From contig NZ_MAHX01000005.1 in assembly GCF_002023715.1 (NCBI RefSeq), positions 310,001 through 374,000 on the forward strand: 64,000 nt of DNA, given 5' to 3'. The position numbers were made by a program, and so were the translations under genes. Below, piece after piece: positions 33,853-42,037 of the stretch. The DNA is from Elizabethkingia occulta (GTDB taxonomy: Bacteria; Bacteroidota; Bacteroidia; Flavobacteriales; Weeksellaceae). The notes beneath the pieces are model-generated. The model saw nothing but the letters and a program-made list of their open reading frames with translations, searched no databases and was not told the DNA's origin. The stretch's first letter is position 1. Every line of letters starts with the position of its first letter.

Positions 33853-34377
33853 TTACTTTTGTAATGTTAATTGTATATGCCCTAAATGATGGTTACAATG
33901 CCAATCATAGGTTGCCAGTGCTGTATAGAGCGTAATCTCATTATTATGCTCAGGATGCACAAATATTCTGTGATAATCCTCGGTGGTCATACTTTCCAAC
34001 AAAACCGTCCAACGATGATGTAGGCCTTCCAATATGGATAATGATGAATCTATAGCCAGATGTTTTGTGTCACTTAATTCTGCCCACAAATTTTCCATAT
34101 AAGGTTTTATAACCGGTTTATCTTCGGTAAGCGCTAACTTGAATCTTGTAAAGGAATTTATATGAGAATCTGCACAATGGTGTACTACTTGTCGTACTGT
34201 CCAGCCATTTTCTCTATATGGAGTATCCAATTGTTCATCGGACATATTTTGTGTCAGCTCTTTTACTTTATTAGGAAATTCCTTTATAACTGTAATCCAG
34301 TCCTTTATTTTACCTTCATCAAATTCCACAGGTTTCTGAAATCTTCCGATGGGATATTTTTTCTGCTCTAAATCCAT
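33853..34377 (-). CDS. YfiT-type bacillithiol S-transferase (DinB fold)
   Basis: The 174-residue protein is a DinB-fold metal-dependent transferase: N-terminal YPIGRFQKP signature, 'TVRQVVHHCADSHINSF' with metal-ligand His, and a C-terminal 'YDWHCNHHLGHI' with two more His. The set matches the three-His Ni/Zn site of YfiT/BstA. BstA conjugates bacillithiol to electrophiles. It is the first gene of the yfiT-ytxJ-crp operon and has a TAAATTTG box on the minus strand at 34395-34402. Confidence 0.88.
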   Translation of the reverse strand: MDLEQKKYPIGRFQKPVEFDEGKIKDWITVIKEFPNKVKELTQNMSDEQLDTPYRENGWTVRQVVHHCADSHINSFTRFKLALTEDKPVIKPYMENLWAELSDTKHLAIDSSLSILEGLHHRWTVLLESMTTEDYHRIFVHPEHNNEITLYTALATYDWHCNHHLGHIQLTLQK

Positions 34378-34394
34378 GCAATTCGTTTATCTAT

Positions 34395-34413
34395 CAAATT
34401 TACCATAAATTTG
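34395..34413. promoter_or_regulatory. divergent -7 boxes for yfiT and pncA
   Basis: Two TAAATTTG boxes lie back to back: minus strand 34395-34402 toward yfiT, and plus strand 34406-34413 toward pncA, in the 53-bp gap between the genes. Both match TAnnTTTG. A good -33 TTG is not seen at 19-20 nt for either. Confidence 0.45.
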
Positions 34414-34430
34414 TTAATTAAATCATCAAA

Positions 34431-35036
34431 ATGAAAAAAGCATTAATTATAGTAGATGTACAAAATGATTTCTGTGAAGGAGGCTCTTTAGCTGTACCTG
34501 GAGCCAGCGAAATTATTCCATACATCAACGGCCTTATGGACAGCGATCAGTACGACCAAATTGTCTTAACACAAGACTTTCATCCAGCCAACCATAAAAG
34601 CTTTGCTTCTAACAACAGCAGAAATATAGGCGAAACAATTATATTAAACGGTATTCCTCAGTTTATGTGGCCTGACCACTGTGTACAGGGAACTTCTGGT
34701 GTAGAATTTCACCCTGCATTAAATCGTGCCAAGGCAACACATATTATTCAGAAAGGCAAAAACCCTGAAATTGATAGCTATAGCGCATTCCAGGACAACA
34801 ATCACTTTATGAAAACAGGTCTTACTGATTTTCTAAAATATCATGATATTGAATTGGTAGAAATAGCTGGACTTGCATTAGATTATTGTGTAAGAGCTAC
34901 TTGCCTGGATGCCGTAAAAGAAGGTTTCATTACCTGTCTCCATTTCAATGGTACGCGTGCTGTAAATGTAAAGCCAGACAGCGGAAAAGATACTATTTAC
35001 GAACTAATCGAAAATAAAGTAAGTGTTTTGGCATAA
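34431..35036 (+). CDS. pncA: nicotinamidase
   Basis: A 201-residue isochorismatase-fold amidase. The catalytic triad is Asp9 (IIVDVQNDF), a Lys in QKGKNPE (K108 or K110) and Cys153 (LALDYCVRATC). The metal site is D49, H51 (TQDFHPANH) and H83 (WPDHC). It deamidates nicotinamide to nicotinate for NAD salvage. It is divergent from yfiT and apparently monocistronic; a hairpin with a T tract lies at 35072-35109. Confidence 0.96.
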   Translation: MKKALIIVDVQNDFCEGGSLAVPGASEIIPYINGLMDSDQYDQIVLTQDFHPANHKSFASNNSRNIGETIILNGIPQFMWPDHCVQGTSGVEFHPALNRAKATHIIQKGKNPEIDSYSAFQDNNHFMKTGLTDFLKYHDIELVEIAGLALDYCVRATCLDAVKEGFITCLHFNGTRAVNVKPDSGKDTIYELIENKVSVLA

Positions 35037-35071
35037 CTAAAACCATTTAAAGATTAGAAAAATCTAATGAT

Positions 35072-35109
35072 AAAGGCAGTTTCTTTTAAAATAGAAGCTG
35101 TCTTTTTTA
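35072..35109 (+). terminator. terminator of pncA
   Basis: The 13-bp stem AAAGGCAGTTTCT/AGAAGCTGTCTTT (two G·T pairs) is followed by TTTT. A second small stem (ATTAGA/TCTAAT) lies just upstream at 35053-35068. Confidence 0.65.
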
Positions 35110-35111
35110 TA

Positions 35112-35119
35112 TATCTTTG
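35112..35119 (+). promoter_or_regulatory. -7 box (TATCTTTG) of the small barrel gene
   Basis: It matches TAnnTTTG, 23 nt before the ATG of the 185-residue barrel gene and just after the pncA terminator. Confidence 0.4.
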
Positions 35120-35142
35120 CCTGCTTTAATCAATATGAAACT

Positions 35143-35700
35143 ATGAAGAAACTTTTACTATTTATTCCTCTGATTTCTGCGTCCTTATTACAGGCACAAA
35201 AAATTGAAATTTCGGTAGCATACGGAACCCCTTCTGTATTTGGGGTTAGCAGCTCACTTTACGATTTTGTCGGAAATGCCATTACAGGGAATCTAGAAGA
35301 AACATCTAGTAGTAATGGTGTTCTAAGCCTTAATGTTATGATGTACAATCGTGATATGAAATGGCGCTATAGTCTGGAATTCAATCTTGAATCTTTCGAC
35401 GAAAAAGGAACCGGCTTTACAAGCCAATCACTAGTTTCGGTTCAGCCAAGAGTCGATTATTTTTGGTCAGGGGCAGATAGAAAATTAAGGCTCTATTCCG
35501 GAGTGTCCGCAGGAGTTTTATTTAAAAATGCAAAATATATTGACAAAACTTCTAAAGCTGAAGAGAAAGATAATCTTACAACTTTTGGCTTCAATATTAT
35601 GCCTATGGGCCTTAGATACGGAAAAGATTTTGGTGTTTTTATAGAACCTAATATTGGGACAAGAGGTCTTATAAATGCTGGTGTCTCCTATATTTTCTAA
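35143..35700 (+). CDS. small outer-membrane beta-barrel protein
   Basis: The 185-residue protein has a signal peptide (residues 1-19, ending LLQAQ) and about eight amphipathic strands, such as 'IEISVAYGTPSVFGV', 'RLYSGVSAGVLF' and the C-terminal 'RGLINAGVSYIF' with a terminal Phe, the usual end of an outer-membrane barrel. No conserved enzymatic motif is present and the function is unknown. It is flanked by terminators on both sides, so it is transcribed alone. Confidence 0.75.
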   Translation: MKKLLLFIPLISASLLQAQKIEISVAYGTPSVFGVSSSLYDFVGNAITGNLEETSSSNGVLSLNVMMYNRDMKWRYSLEFNLESFDEKGTGFTSQSLVSVQPRVDYFWSGADRKLRLYSGVSAGVLFKNAKYIDKTSKAEEKDNLTTFGFNIMPMGLRYGKDFGVFIEPNIGTRGLINAGVSYIF

Positions 35701-35734
35701 AAAGCATTGGTATCTTATCTTTTCTTAAAATACA

Positions 35735-35765
35735 AACATCACAGGTTTCAGAAACCTGTGATGTT
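35735..35765 (+). terminator. terminator of the small barrel gene
   Basis: A perfect 14-bp stem (35735-35748 and 35752-35765) with a 3-nt loop lies 35 bp after the stop. It is centred on CATCACAGG/CCTGTGATG. Confidence 0.75.
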
Positions 35766-35773
35766 CAAGAATA

Positions 35774-35916
35774 AAAAAGAGGCTGTCCCAGAAGATGTGT
35801 TATGTTGAGCTTCGTCGAAACATTTACATTCACAAAACACTTATAATAAATAATCCTTCAACAGGCTCAGGATGACAAATTGCAATAACTTTTAACTTTT
35901 GTGACAACCTCTTTTT
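35774..35916. repeat. MITE-like repeat with terminal inverted repeats
   Basis: The ends AAAAGAGGCTGTC (35775-35787) and GACAACCTCTTTT (35903-35915) are inverted copies with one mismatch, 143 bp apart in total. Inside are two related, oppositely oriented segments, TGAGCTTCGTCGAAA (35806-35820) and CCTTCAACAGGCTCA (35855-35869). The latter reads TGAGCCTGTTGAAGG on the other strand. No coding capacity is seen. The motif style (TGAGC...TCGAA halves bounded by GAGGCTGTC) looks like a dispersed non-autonomous repeat of flavobacterial genomes. Only one copy is in this window. Confidence 0.6.
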
Positions 35917-35938
35917 GTTTATTTGGTTACTAAAATGC

Positions 35939-37180
35939 TTAATTTACTGTAAGCGGAATTTCCACAGGCGTTGTGTCATTATTAAAAATATCTGTCAGCG
36001 TAAGCTTTACTGTATAATTACCTTTTGCCAAAGTTGTAGTGATAGCCTCTGTACGTTGTTCAGGTTTTATTTTCTGAACGGTTTGTACAACTGCCCCACT
36101 ACTGTTTAGCACTTGTATATTATAAGATAATTGTGGTGCTTTGGTATCGTTAATAGCCCATGAAACTGTAACTTTATTACTTCCATACTGTGCTGTTGCA
36201 GAAGTTCTTTCCAGATTCTGAATTACCGGAGCCGCTCCCTGATTAGTCTGAGTCGGCAATTGCAAGGTTCTTCCTGTTCCAAATGCAGTATCTGGTACCG
36301 TAGTACCACCATGAACCATAAAATAAGCATCTTCACCTGCATCATATCCCGAATTGAATGCACGATCGAAATACCCATTTCTGCCCTGATCTCCACTATT
36401 GGCACTAAAGTTTCTGCTTGTTGACTTTTGCCAGGCATTATTGGAATCTAAACTCCATGCATCTTTAAGATAAGCCTTACGCACATATCTACCATCATAT
36501 TTAGGATTATCTCCTACCCAGTTTTCAAGAAATGTATCGATATAAGTTCCAAGATTTCCTGTTGATGCATCTCTGTAAATAGTTGAAGTCAGGAACCATT
36601 TTCCGGTCGCCAGATCTTGTATAAAATTGGCAATATAGATTTTCCCGTTCTCTTTCCAGGAGCGCAATACTACATTGTACCAATTGTTTAGCTTCCATTG
36701 GTATGGATTAATTGTTTTTTGCCCGTCTCCTTCTCCTCCAAATCTGCTGGCTACAGTTTTTGACCCAAGATAGCTATAACCGGCATAGCTGCCACCGGCA
36801 GTATTTTTATCCCATAAAGATGCGATCAGGATATTAGGTGTTCCAAAGCTTTTATCTGGTGTCTGCTGCAATCCTGCATAACCACCACTATAGTTAATCA
36901 CAGAGAAATATTCTGTCAATGCAGATCTCGTAATCTTAACCTTATTCATCTGCAAAACAGCATCTGCGGGAAAGTAATAAGTTAAATGTTGGGAAGGAGC
37001 TGCATTGCTCCCTGTAAGCTGAATGTTCGGTAGATCTTGTTCTGTGAGATTTGTAACAATACCTTTTGCAGAATTTTCTGCGCTGGTGTTTTGAGCTGAG
37101 TTTTCTGATAATGAATCTCTGTTACATGAAGACAGAAGCATAATCACCGCTAAGGATGATAATGAAATTGATTTTTTCAT
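35939..37180 (-). CDS. DUF3472 domain lipoprotein
   Basis: A 413-residue lipoprotein (signal ending MLLSSC, C19). The central region (about residues 65-300) has DUF3472 features: 'YSGGYAGLQQTPD', 'ILIASLWDK', 'RFGGEGDGQKT', 'WYNVVLRSWKENGK', and 'TSTIYRD...LGTYIDTFLENW'. The C-terminal 110 residues form a fibronectin III/Ig-like strand domain (VTVSWAINDTKAPQLSYNI). DUF3472 proteins are common in polysaccharide-degrading Bacteroidota, but no activity is assigned. It stands alone after the 35774-35916 repeat. Confidence 0.8.
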   Translation of the reverse strand: MKKSISLSSLAVIMLLSSCNRDSLSENSAQNTSAENSAKGIVTNLTEQDLPNIQLTGSNAAPSQHLTYYFPADAVLQMNKVKITRSALTEYFSVINYSGGYAGLQQTPDKSFGTPNILIASLWDKNTAGGSYAGYSYLGSKTVASRFGGEGDGQKTINPYQWKLNNWYNVVLRSWKENGKIYIANFIQDLATGKWFLTSTIYRDASTGNLGTYIDTFLENWVGDNPKYDGRYVRKAYLKDAWSLDSNNAWQKSTSRNFSANSGDQGRNGYFDRAFNSGYDAGEDAYFMVHGGTTVPDTAFGTGRTLQLPTQTNQGAAPVIQNLERTSATAQYGSNKVTVSWAINDTKAPQLSYNIQVLNSSGAVVQTVQKIKPEQRTEAITTTLAKGNYTVKLTLTDIFNNDTTPVEIPLTVN

Positions 37181-37263
37181 AATAAATTAGTTTTTAAAAT
37201 TATACGATTTGGTAATTAGATAAAGTTAAAAATAAAATATCAGAAAATTGATAATGCAAAAAA

Positions 37264-37286
37264 AAGAGTTTCATAAAGAAACTCTT
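37264..37286 (-). terminator. terminator of rluB
   Basis: The stem AAGAGTTTC/GAAACTCTT with a 5-nt loop is followed on the minus strand by a run of T residues. Confidence 0.8.
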
Positions 37287-37296
37287 ATATTATTGA

Positions 37297-38283
37297 TTAA
37301 AGCATTTTTAGATTATTCACCTCCTGTTCTGTAAGGATTCTCCAATGCCCTCTTTTTACATTCTTCTTAGTAAGACCTGCAAACATTACTCTGTCTAAGC
37401 TTTCAACTTCGTAGCCCAATCTTTGGAAAATACGACGTACAACTCTGTTCCATCCGATGTGGATTTCGATACCAACTTCTGTTTTAGGTTTTCCTTCGAT
37501 GTAAGAAATATTATCTACCTCTGCAACACCTTCCTCAAGACGAATACCTTCACGAATTGCCTGAAGATCCTCGATAGAGAGTTTTCTGTCCAATACAACA
37601 TGATATATCTTTTTCATCCCGAATGATGGGTGTGTAAGTTTTTTAGTCATGTGTCCGTCATTGGTTAACAAGATAACACCAGTCGTTTGTCTGTCTAAAC
37701 GCCCCACAGGGAAAAGTCTGTATGGAGATGCGTTTGCAACCAGATCCATTACTGTTTTACGTGCTTTCTCATCTTTCGTTGTAGAAAGATAACCTTTTGG
37801 CTTGTTTAGTAATACGTATACTGGTTTTTCCGGAGTAATACCTTGTCCATCGAAAACAACTCTGTCTGTTTTCTGAACCTGGTAACCCATTTCAGTAACT
37901 ACTTTACCATTTACTTCTACCAAACCTTGTGTAATAAGATCATCTGCTTCACGACGGCTGCAAATTCCTGAATTTGCAATATATTTATTAAGACGTATGG
38001 TTTCTTTTTCAGGCTTATTGGCTAGCTTATCAAACTTTCTCTTCAGGATATAACCTTTGATTTTCTCGTCATGTTCAGCTTTCCTGTCAAAAGGTCTTTT
38101 GAATGATTTAGGTCCACCAAATTTTCGGTCACCTTTTTCGTATTTATCTCTGGAATCGAAAGTTTTACCACCACCTCTCTTTGAGTCGGATGCAGAGCGG
38201 GAAGTTTTGTCAAAAGAAGTTTTTCTTTCTCCCTGTTTTCCGTTTTTCTGTCTGTCTGAAAAATTTTTACGTTCTCTGCTCAT
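37297..38283 (-). CDS. rluB: rRNA pseudouridine synthase, RsuA/RluB family
   Basis: The 328-residue protein has a disordered Lys/Arg/Asp-rich N-terminal extension (about 1-90), an S4 RNA-binding domain (about 95-140, IRLNKYIANSGICSRREAD), and the pseudouridine synthase domain with the catalytic Asp in FPVGRLDRQTTGVILLTNDG. The family isomerises a uridine in 23S (U2605, RluB) or 16S (RsuA) rRNA; RluB is the more likely label. It follows the UbiA gene by 42 bp. TAACTTTG on the minus strand at 38305-38312 may provide an extra promoter. Confidence 0.9.
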   Translation of the reverse strand: MSRERKNFSDRQKNGKQGERKTSFDKTSRSASDSKRGGGKTFDSRDKYEKGDRKFGGPKSFKRPFDRKAEHDEKIKGYILKRKFDKLANKPEKETIRLNKYIANSGICSRREADDLITQGLVEVNGKVVTEMGYQVQKTDRVVFDGQGITPEKPVYVLLNKPKGYLSTTKDEKARKTVMDLVANASPYRLFPVGRLDRQTTGVILLTNDGHMTKKLTHPSFGMKKIYHVVLDRKLSIEDLQAIREGIRLEEGVAEVDNISYIEGKPKTEVGIEIHIGWNRVVRRIFQRLGYEVESLDRVMFAGLTKKNVKRGHWRILTEQEVNNLKML

Positions 38284-38325
38284 TTCTATATTCTATATTT
38301 TCGGCAAAGTTACGAAAAATAAAAG

Positions 38326-39222
38326 CTAGTAGTGTAGATAGGTAAGAATTCCGTCAGATAACATGCATAAAATTCCAATAAACACCCATAAACGCAACAG
38401 GTTTAGGGCTGAGAAGCTATGAAACTTAGTTCTGTTGAGTAATAAATACACCACAACCACCTGAACAAACATACCTACACAGAAATAGTAGGACATTAGA
38501 TAGTGTACGGCATTTCCTCTGATAATGAGTGCTGAAACAATAATATTAAGTATAAGCAATACAATAGCAACAATCTTTGCCACTTTTATACCAAACTTAT
38601 TAGCGATAGTATCATATCCAAAAATGCGATCGGCATTACTGGTCAGAAGGTCTTTAACAATATCTATAGTAAGCAGTATCAGGAACAGAAATGCAGACAT
38701 CATCATCAAATGTGGTGAATAAGTCTGGTAATAGATAAGCATCCCAAAGAAAGGATAAAGACTGAGTCCAACAAACGTAAGATTATTTACAATCAGAATT
38801 TTGCTTAGTTTATGGCTATAAAACCACATCAGAAACTGATAAATCAGAAAGAAGACAAATACCCTTTCCGAAATAAGCGCAGCAATCCCTAGGGAGAGTA
38901 CATTAAGTGTAAGATAAACATACAAATAATATTTCTGTCCAAGGAAGCTTTGTAGTTTGCTACGGAAAGGTTTTGTTATTTTATCTTTTTCGCGGTCATA
39001 AAACTGGTTGATAATACCACCGGCCATTATACTGAGGAAGCTACAAAATATAATTCCGTGTACTTTATAATCGAAAACAAAGCTCTTTAGGCTTTCTTCC
39101 TGATTAAATAAAAAGAATGTTGAAACGTATAATGCGAAAATCAGCAGAAATGTGACAAAAGCTCTTGCCCCCAGCAAAAATCCTATAAATACAGATAATC
39201 TGGAGAGCAAACGATTCTTCAC
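38326..39222 (-). CDS. UbiA-family prenyltransferase
   Basis: A 298-residue polytopic inner-membrane enzyme with about eight or nine hydrophobic helices. The first prenyl-diphosphate motif is N72-Q-F-Y-D76-R-E-K-D80, a variant of NDxxDxxxD with Gln for the first Asp. The second is in the 'DLLTSNADRIFGYDT' loop (as ADRIFGYD). It attaches a prenyl chain to an acceptor; MenA, haem-O synthase and DGGGP-type activities all exist in this family. It starts 27 bp after the mevalonate kinase gene, so it is likely co-transcribed with isoprenoid supply. The acceptor cannot be read from the sequence. Confidence 0.85.
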   Translation of the reverse strand: MKNRLLSRLSVFIGFLLGARAFVTFLLIFALYVSTFFLFNQEESLKSFVFDYKVHGIIFCSFLSIMAGGIINQFYDREKDKITKPFRSKLQSFLGQKYYLYVYLTLNVLSLGIAALISERVFVFFLIYQFLMWFYSHKLSKILIVNNLTFVGLSLYPFFGMLIYYQTYSPHLMMMSAFLFLILLTIDIVKDLLTSNADRIFGYDTIANKFGIKVAKIVAIVLLILNIIVSALIIRGNAVHYLMSYYFCVGMFVQVVVVYLLLNRTKFHSFSALNLLRLWVFIGILCMLSDGILTYLHY

Positions 39223-39249
39223 ACTTGTTGAAATTTTAAAATTTAATTA

Positions 39250-40182
39250 TTAGAAACGATAGATAACTTCCTTCTGGAAACCTTCTAACATTTTATCGGC
39301 TTTATCATAATCCTTGGTAAAACCAAGAATATAACCTCCTCCTCCGCTACCACAAAGTTTCAGGTAGTATGCATTGGTATCCAGACCTCTTTTCCATGCA
39401 TTGAAAATATTTTCCGGAATCATCGGTCTGAAATGCTCATATGCCCAGTGCGAGAGTTTTTTCAGATTTCTGAAGAAAGGATTCATATCTTTTTTTAGAA
39501 ACGCATCAATACAGGCATTATTGTATCGGATAAATTCGTCTTTTAATGTTTTACGGAAACCTTCATTCTTCAGTTTCTCGAAGAAAATCTGAATCATTGG
39601 TCCGGTTTCTCCCATCTGTCCGGAATCTATTAAGAAAACAGCTCCTTTACCATGCTCACCCTCAGGTAAAGCAACTCTGTCCAGGTTTTCTTTGTTTTCA
39701 ATAAGGATTGGCAGATTCATATAGCAAATTAACGGGTCCATACCGGAACTTTTACCATGGAAATAACTTTCCATTTCCCCGAAAACAGCTTTAAGGTGTT
39801 TCAGGTTATCTTTCGATATATTTTCCGGATTATGTTTGTTAACTGAATAGCGTTCGAAAATAGCAGCTACTAAAGCTCCTGAACTTCCTACTCCATAGCC
39901 TTGTGGGATATTAGAATCGAAGAAAAGACCATTAGAAATATCCTTTTTAAAACTTTCAATATCTAATCTGAAACCTTCGGAAAGATTTAAGTCTGAAAGA
40001 AAGTTTGAATATTTCTGCAAATGTTTGTTGGAGTTGGTCTCGAATTCAGAATCTGAGTTGGTTTCTGAAAACTTTAAAGTTCCTTTATAGAAACTATAAG
40101 GTACAACGAGCCCCTGAGAATCTTCAATCATTCCGTATTCTCCGAACAAAATTATTTTTGCATAAAATAAAGGATTCGCCAT
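39250..40182 (-). CDS. GHMP-family kinase, probable mevalonate kinase
   Basis: The product is 310 residues with the three GHMP motifs: 'KIILFGEYGMIEDSQGL' at the N terminus, the ATP-binding loop PQGYGVGSSGALVAA (about 113-127), and the C-terminal glycine loop LKLCGSGGGGYILGF. The HGKSSGMDPL stretch matches the H-G-x-x-S-G-x-D of mevalonate kinases, with the catalytic Asp. Together with type 1 Idi this fits the mevalonate pathway used by Flavobacteriia. Phosphomevalonate kinase or a related GHMP activity is possible. A TAATTTTG box on the minus strand (40200-40207) may be its -7 element. Confidence 0.82.
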   Translation of the reverse strand: MANPLFYAKIILFGEYGMIEDSQGLVVPYSFYKGTLKFSETNSDSEFETNSNKHLQKYSNFLSDLNLSEGFRLDIESFKKDISNGLFFDSNIPQGYGVGSSGALVAAIFERYSVNKHNPENISKDNLKHLKAVFGEMESYFHGKSSGMDPLICYMNLPILIENKENLDRVALPEGEHGKGAVFLIDSGQMGETGPMIQIFFEKLKNEGFRKTLKDEFIRYNNACIDAFLKKDMNPFFRNLKKLSHWAYEHFRPMIPENIFNAWKRGLDTNAYYLKLCGSGGGGYILGFTKDYDKADKMLEGFQKEVIYRF

Positions 40183-40308
40183 GTGTCTTTTATATGCTAC
40201 AAAATTACAAAATTTCTATTTTCCGAATGTTATTTTTATTAAAAATATATTCAATAACATTACAATAGATATATAAATTCGGATAGCATTAAGCAAATCT
40301 CCGGCCAG

Positions 40309-40341
40309 AAAATCCTATACAGCTCCCCAAGATAGGATTTT
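40309..40341. other. orphan hairpin in the divergent region
   Basis: AAAATCCTAT (40309-40318) and ATAGGATTTT (40332-40341) form a perfect 10-bp stem, followed on the plus strand by TCTCT. It looks like a terminator but no gene ends here. It could end a short upstream transcript or act as an attenuator. Confidence 0.4.
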
Positions 40342-40437
40342 TCTCTAATTTAAATTATCTAAATTATCTTATAGAGTGAACAATAAGCAATAAATTATAA
40401 AGTTTATTAAAATTATTCAATGGAAAGTGATTTTTCA

Positions 40438-40471
40438 TAAATTTGGGTTGCATTAATATTGTTAATGCAGC
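40438..40471 (+). promoter_or_regulatory. -7 box and overlapping palindrome before the ABC transporter
   Basis: TAAATTTG (40438-40445) is followed directly by GCATTAA-TATTG-TTAATGC (40450-40468; the stem can extend to 40447-40471). A start site about 5-7 nt after the box would fall inside the palindrome, a typical repressor operator position. The TTG start codon lies at 40496. Confidence 0.45.
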
Positions 40472-40495
40472 CTATCCATCCAATAATCATAGAAT

Positions 40496-41407
40496 TTGAA
40501 AGCAATTTTCCATCATTTTATTTTCAGAATTAGTCAGTGCTTTCGAATTTTCAGCTTTCAGGGTAATGTTGCTTTACCTTTTTTAATTATTGCAGGGGTT
40601 TTAATCGCTCTTAAACTTCCTGACAACCGATTATATCCTCTACTTTTCTTTTTGATAGCCTTATCATTTCATTTCAGAAGGAAAGATATTCCTTTTCTAA
40701 AAAAAGCTTTCATAAAAAGCTGGCGCTTTATCATCTTCCTTGAATCTGCATTCATTTATTTGTTTTTGCTTCTTGGGAATATACACTACAAGTCCGATAT
40801 ATTAGGCTTAGCAGGATTGCTTCTGGTTACAGGTTTTCCATTTTTTTATCCAAAAGCAAAAATTAATATTACTTCTAAATGGGATTTCATTCCCAATGAG
40901 CTTTTTGAGTGGAAATGTTTACTGAGAAAAAATACAGTTACCGCTATTCTAGCCTATATAATTATTATAGCATCTTCCTATCATATTTCCACATTAATTT
41001 TCTGTGGGCTGTTTGTTCTGGATTTGTTTCCGAGACTGTATTCCGATAATGAAAATAAAGAAATGCTGGAAATGTATTTCAGAAAATACACTCTGGAAGA
41101 TAAGATCCTTAAGAATATGAAACTATTCAACCTTGTATTCTTGCCTGTCTATATAGGCTTTTTAATTCTGAATAGAGAAAATAGTCTGCCGTTACTATGC
41201 TATATTCTGTTTATGAATTTATTTCTTGTACTGGCATTAACCAGAAAGTACAAAGTCTACCATTATAAAGAGAGGACTAATTATTTTGATATGGGAATAT
41301 TTTTATCCTATTTTCTCTACACTATATCTGTTATCCCTGCCATTATAATTATTATCGATAACATTAAATCTGCAAAAGAAAATATCAGCAAGTATGTTGG
41401 AAATTAA
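40496..41407 (+). CDS. ABC transporter membrane subunit, family not recognised
   Basis: A 303-residue protein with six or more hydrophobic helices (about 26-45, 48-60, 74-98, 102-118, 148-175, 212-232, 236-252 and 265-290). The stretch 'YLFLLLGNIHYKSD' and basic loops fit an inner-membrane permease. The start is TTG at 40496, because a stop lies in frame at 40490 and no ATG is near. Its end overlaps the ATPase gene by 14 bp, so the two form one transporter. It does not match the ABC2 permeases recognisable by motif; the substrate and even the transport direction are unknown. Confidence 0.65.
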   Translation: MKAIFHHFIFRISQCFRIFSFQGNVALPFLIIAGVLIALKLPDNRLYPLLFFLIALSFHFRRKDIPFLKKAFIKSWRFIIFLESAFIYLFLLLGNIHYKSDILGLAGLLLVTGFPFFYPKAKINITSKWDFIPNELFEWKCLLRKNTVTAILAYIIIIASSYHISTLIFCGLFVLDLFPRLYSDNENKEMLEMYFRKYTLEDKILKNMKLFNLVFLPVYIGFLILNRENSLPLLCYILFMNLFLVLALTRKYKVYHYKERTNYFDMGIFLSYFLYTISVIPAIIIIIDNIKSAKENISKYVGN

Positions 41408-42029
41408 AAACCTGAATGTAAGTTTTAAAACTCAAAATGTTCTTAATAATCTTAATCTGAATATAGAGGAAGGCATTGTTATTGGTATTCTCGGAAAGAA
41501 CGGAGCCGGAAAAACGACCCTGTTCGAATCCCTGTATCAAAATGTGAAATACAGTGGAGCTATCAAATGGCACAATGAATCTCTAAAAAGGGAAAATATA
41601 TCTTATTTGGAAACCGAGAACTACTTCTATCCGTACATTACCGGAAAAGAATACCTTGGCTATTTTTCTAAAGATAAAGAGTCAAAATACAAATTGCTAA
41701 CCGAAAAATTCGGGCTTCCATTAGAAAAATTCGCTCAGGACTATTCCAGCGGAATGAAAAAGAAATTAGCCCTTATAGGGATGCTTTTATTGGACAAACC
41801 TGTTAATATACTGGACGAACCGTTTAACGGAGTTGACTTTGAAGGTGTACATGTTTTGTACGACATTATACAGGATCTAAAATCTGAAAACAAAGCTGTT
41901 CTTGTAAGTTCTCATATCATAGAAACCTTATTTCATACCTGTGACAAAATCGCCATACTACAAAACGGGAGTATTGACAGGGTTATTGACAAAGTTGATT
42001 ATCATCAACTACACAATTTCAAGTTTTAA
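41394..42029 (+). CDS. ABC transporter ATP-binding protein
   Basis: This 211-residue ATPase has Walker A GILGKNGAGKTTLFE (about 32-46), the signature DYSSGMKKKLAL (the variant SSGM for LSGGQ), Walker B LLLDKPVNILDEPFNGVD, and the H loop SSHIIE. The compact CcmA/YhbG-like size and SSGM signature fit ABC-2-type exporters. It overlaps the membrane subunit gene by 14 bp. It ends 8 bp before the convergent rsgA gene, with no terminator between. Confidence 0.93.
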   Translation: MLEIKNLNVSFKTQNVLNNLNLNIEEGIVIGILGKNGAGKTTLFESLYQNVKYSGAIKWHNESLKRENISYLETENYFYPYITGKEYLGYFSKDKESKYKLLTEKFGLPLEKFAQDYSSGMKKKLALIGMLLLDKPVNILDEPFNGVDFEGVHVLYDIIQDLKSENKAVLVSSHIIETLFHTCDKIAILQNGSIDRVIDKVDYHQLHNFKF

Positions 42030-42037
42030 GAAAAGGA

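Larger units (their letters stand above)
40183..40495. other. divergent intergenic region between mevalonate kinase and ABC transporter genes
   Basis: This 313-bp AT-rich gap holds no credible gene. It contains a minus-strand -7-like box (40200-40207, TAATTTTG) for mevalonate kinase, and a 10-bp hairpin with a 13-nt loop (40309-40341). A plus-strand -7-like box (40438-40445, TAAATTTG) and an inverted repeat (40447-40471) serve the transporter genes. Confidence 0.7.
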
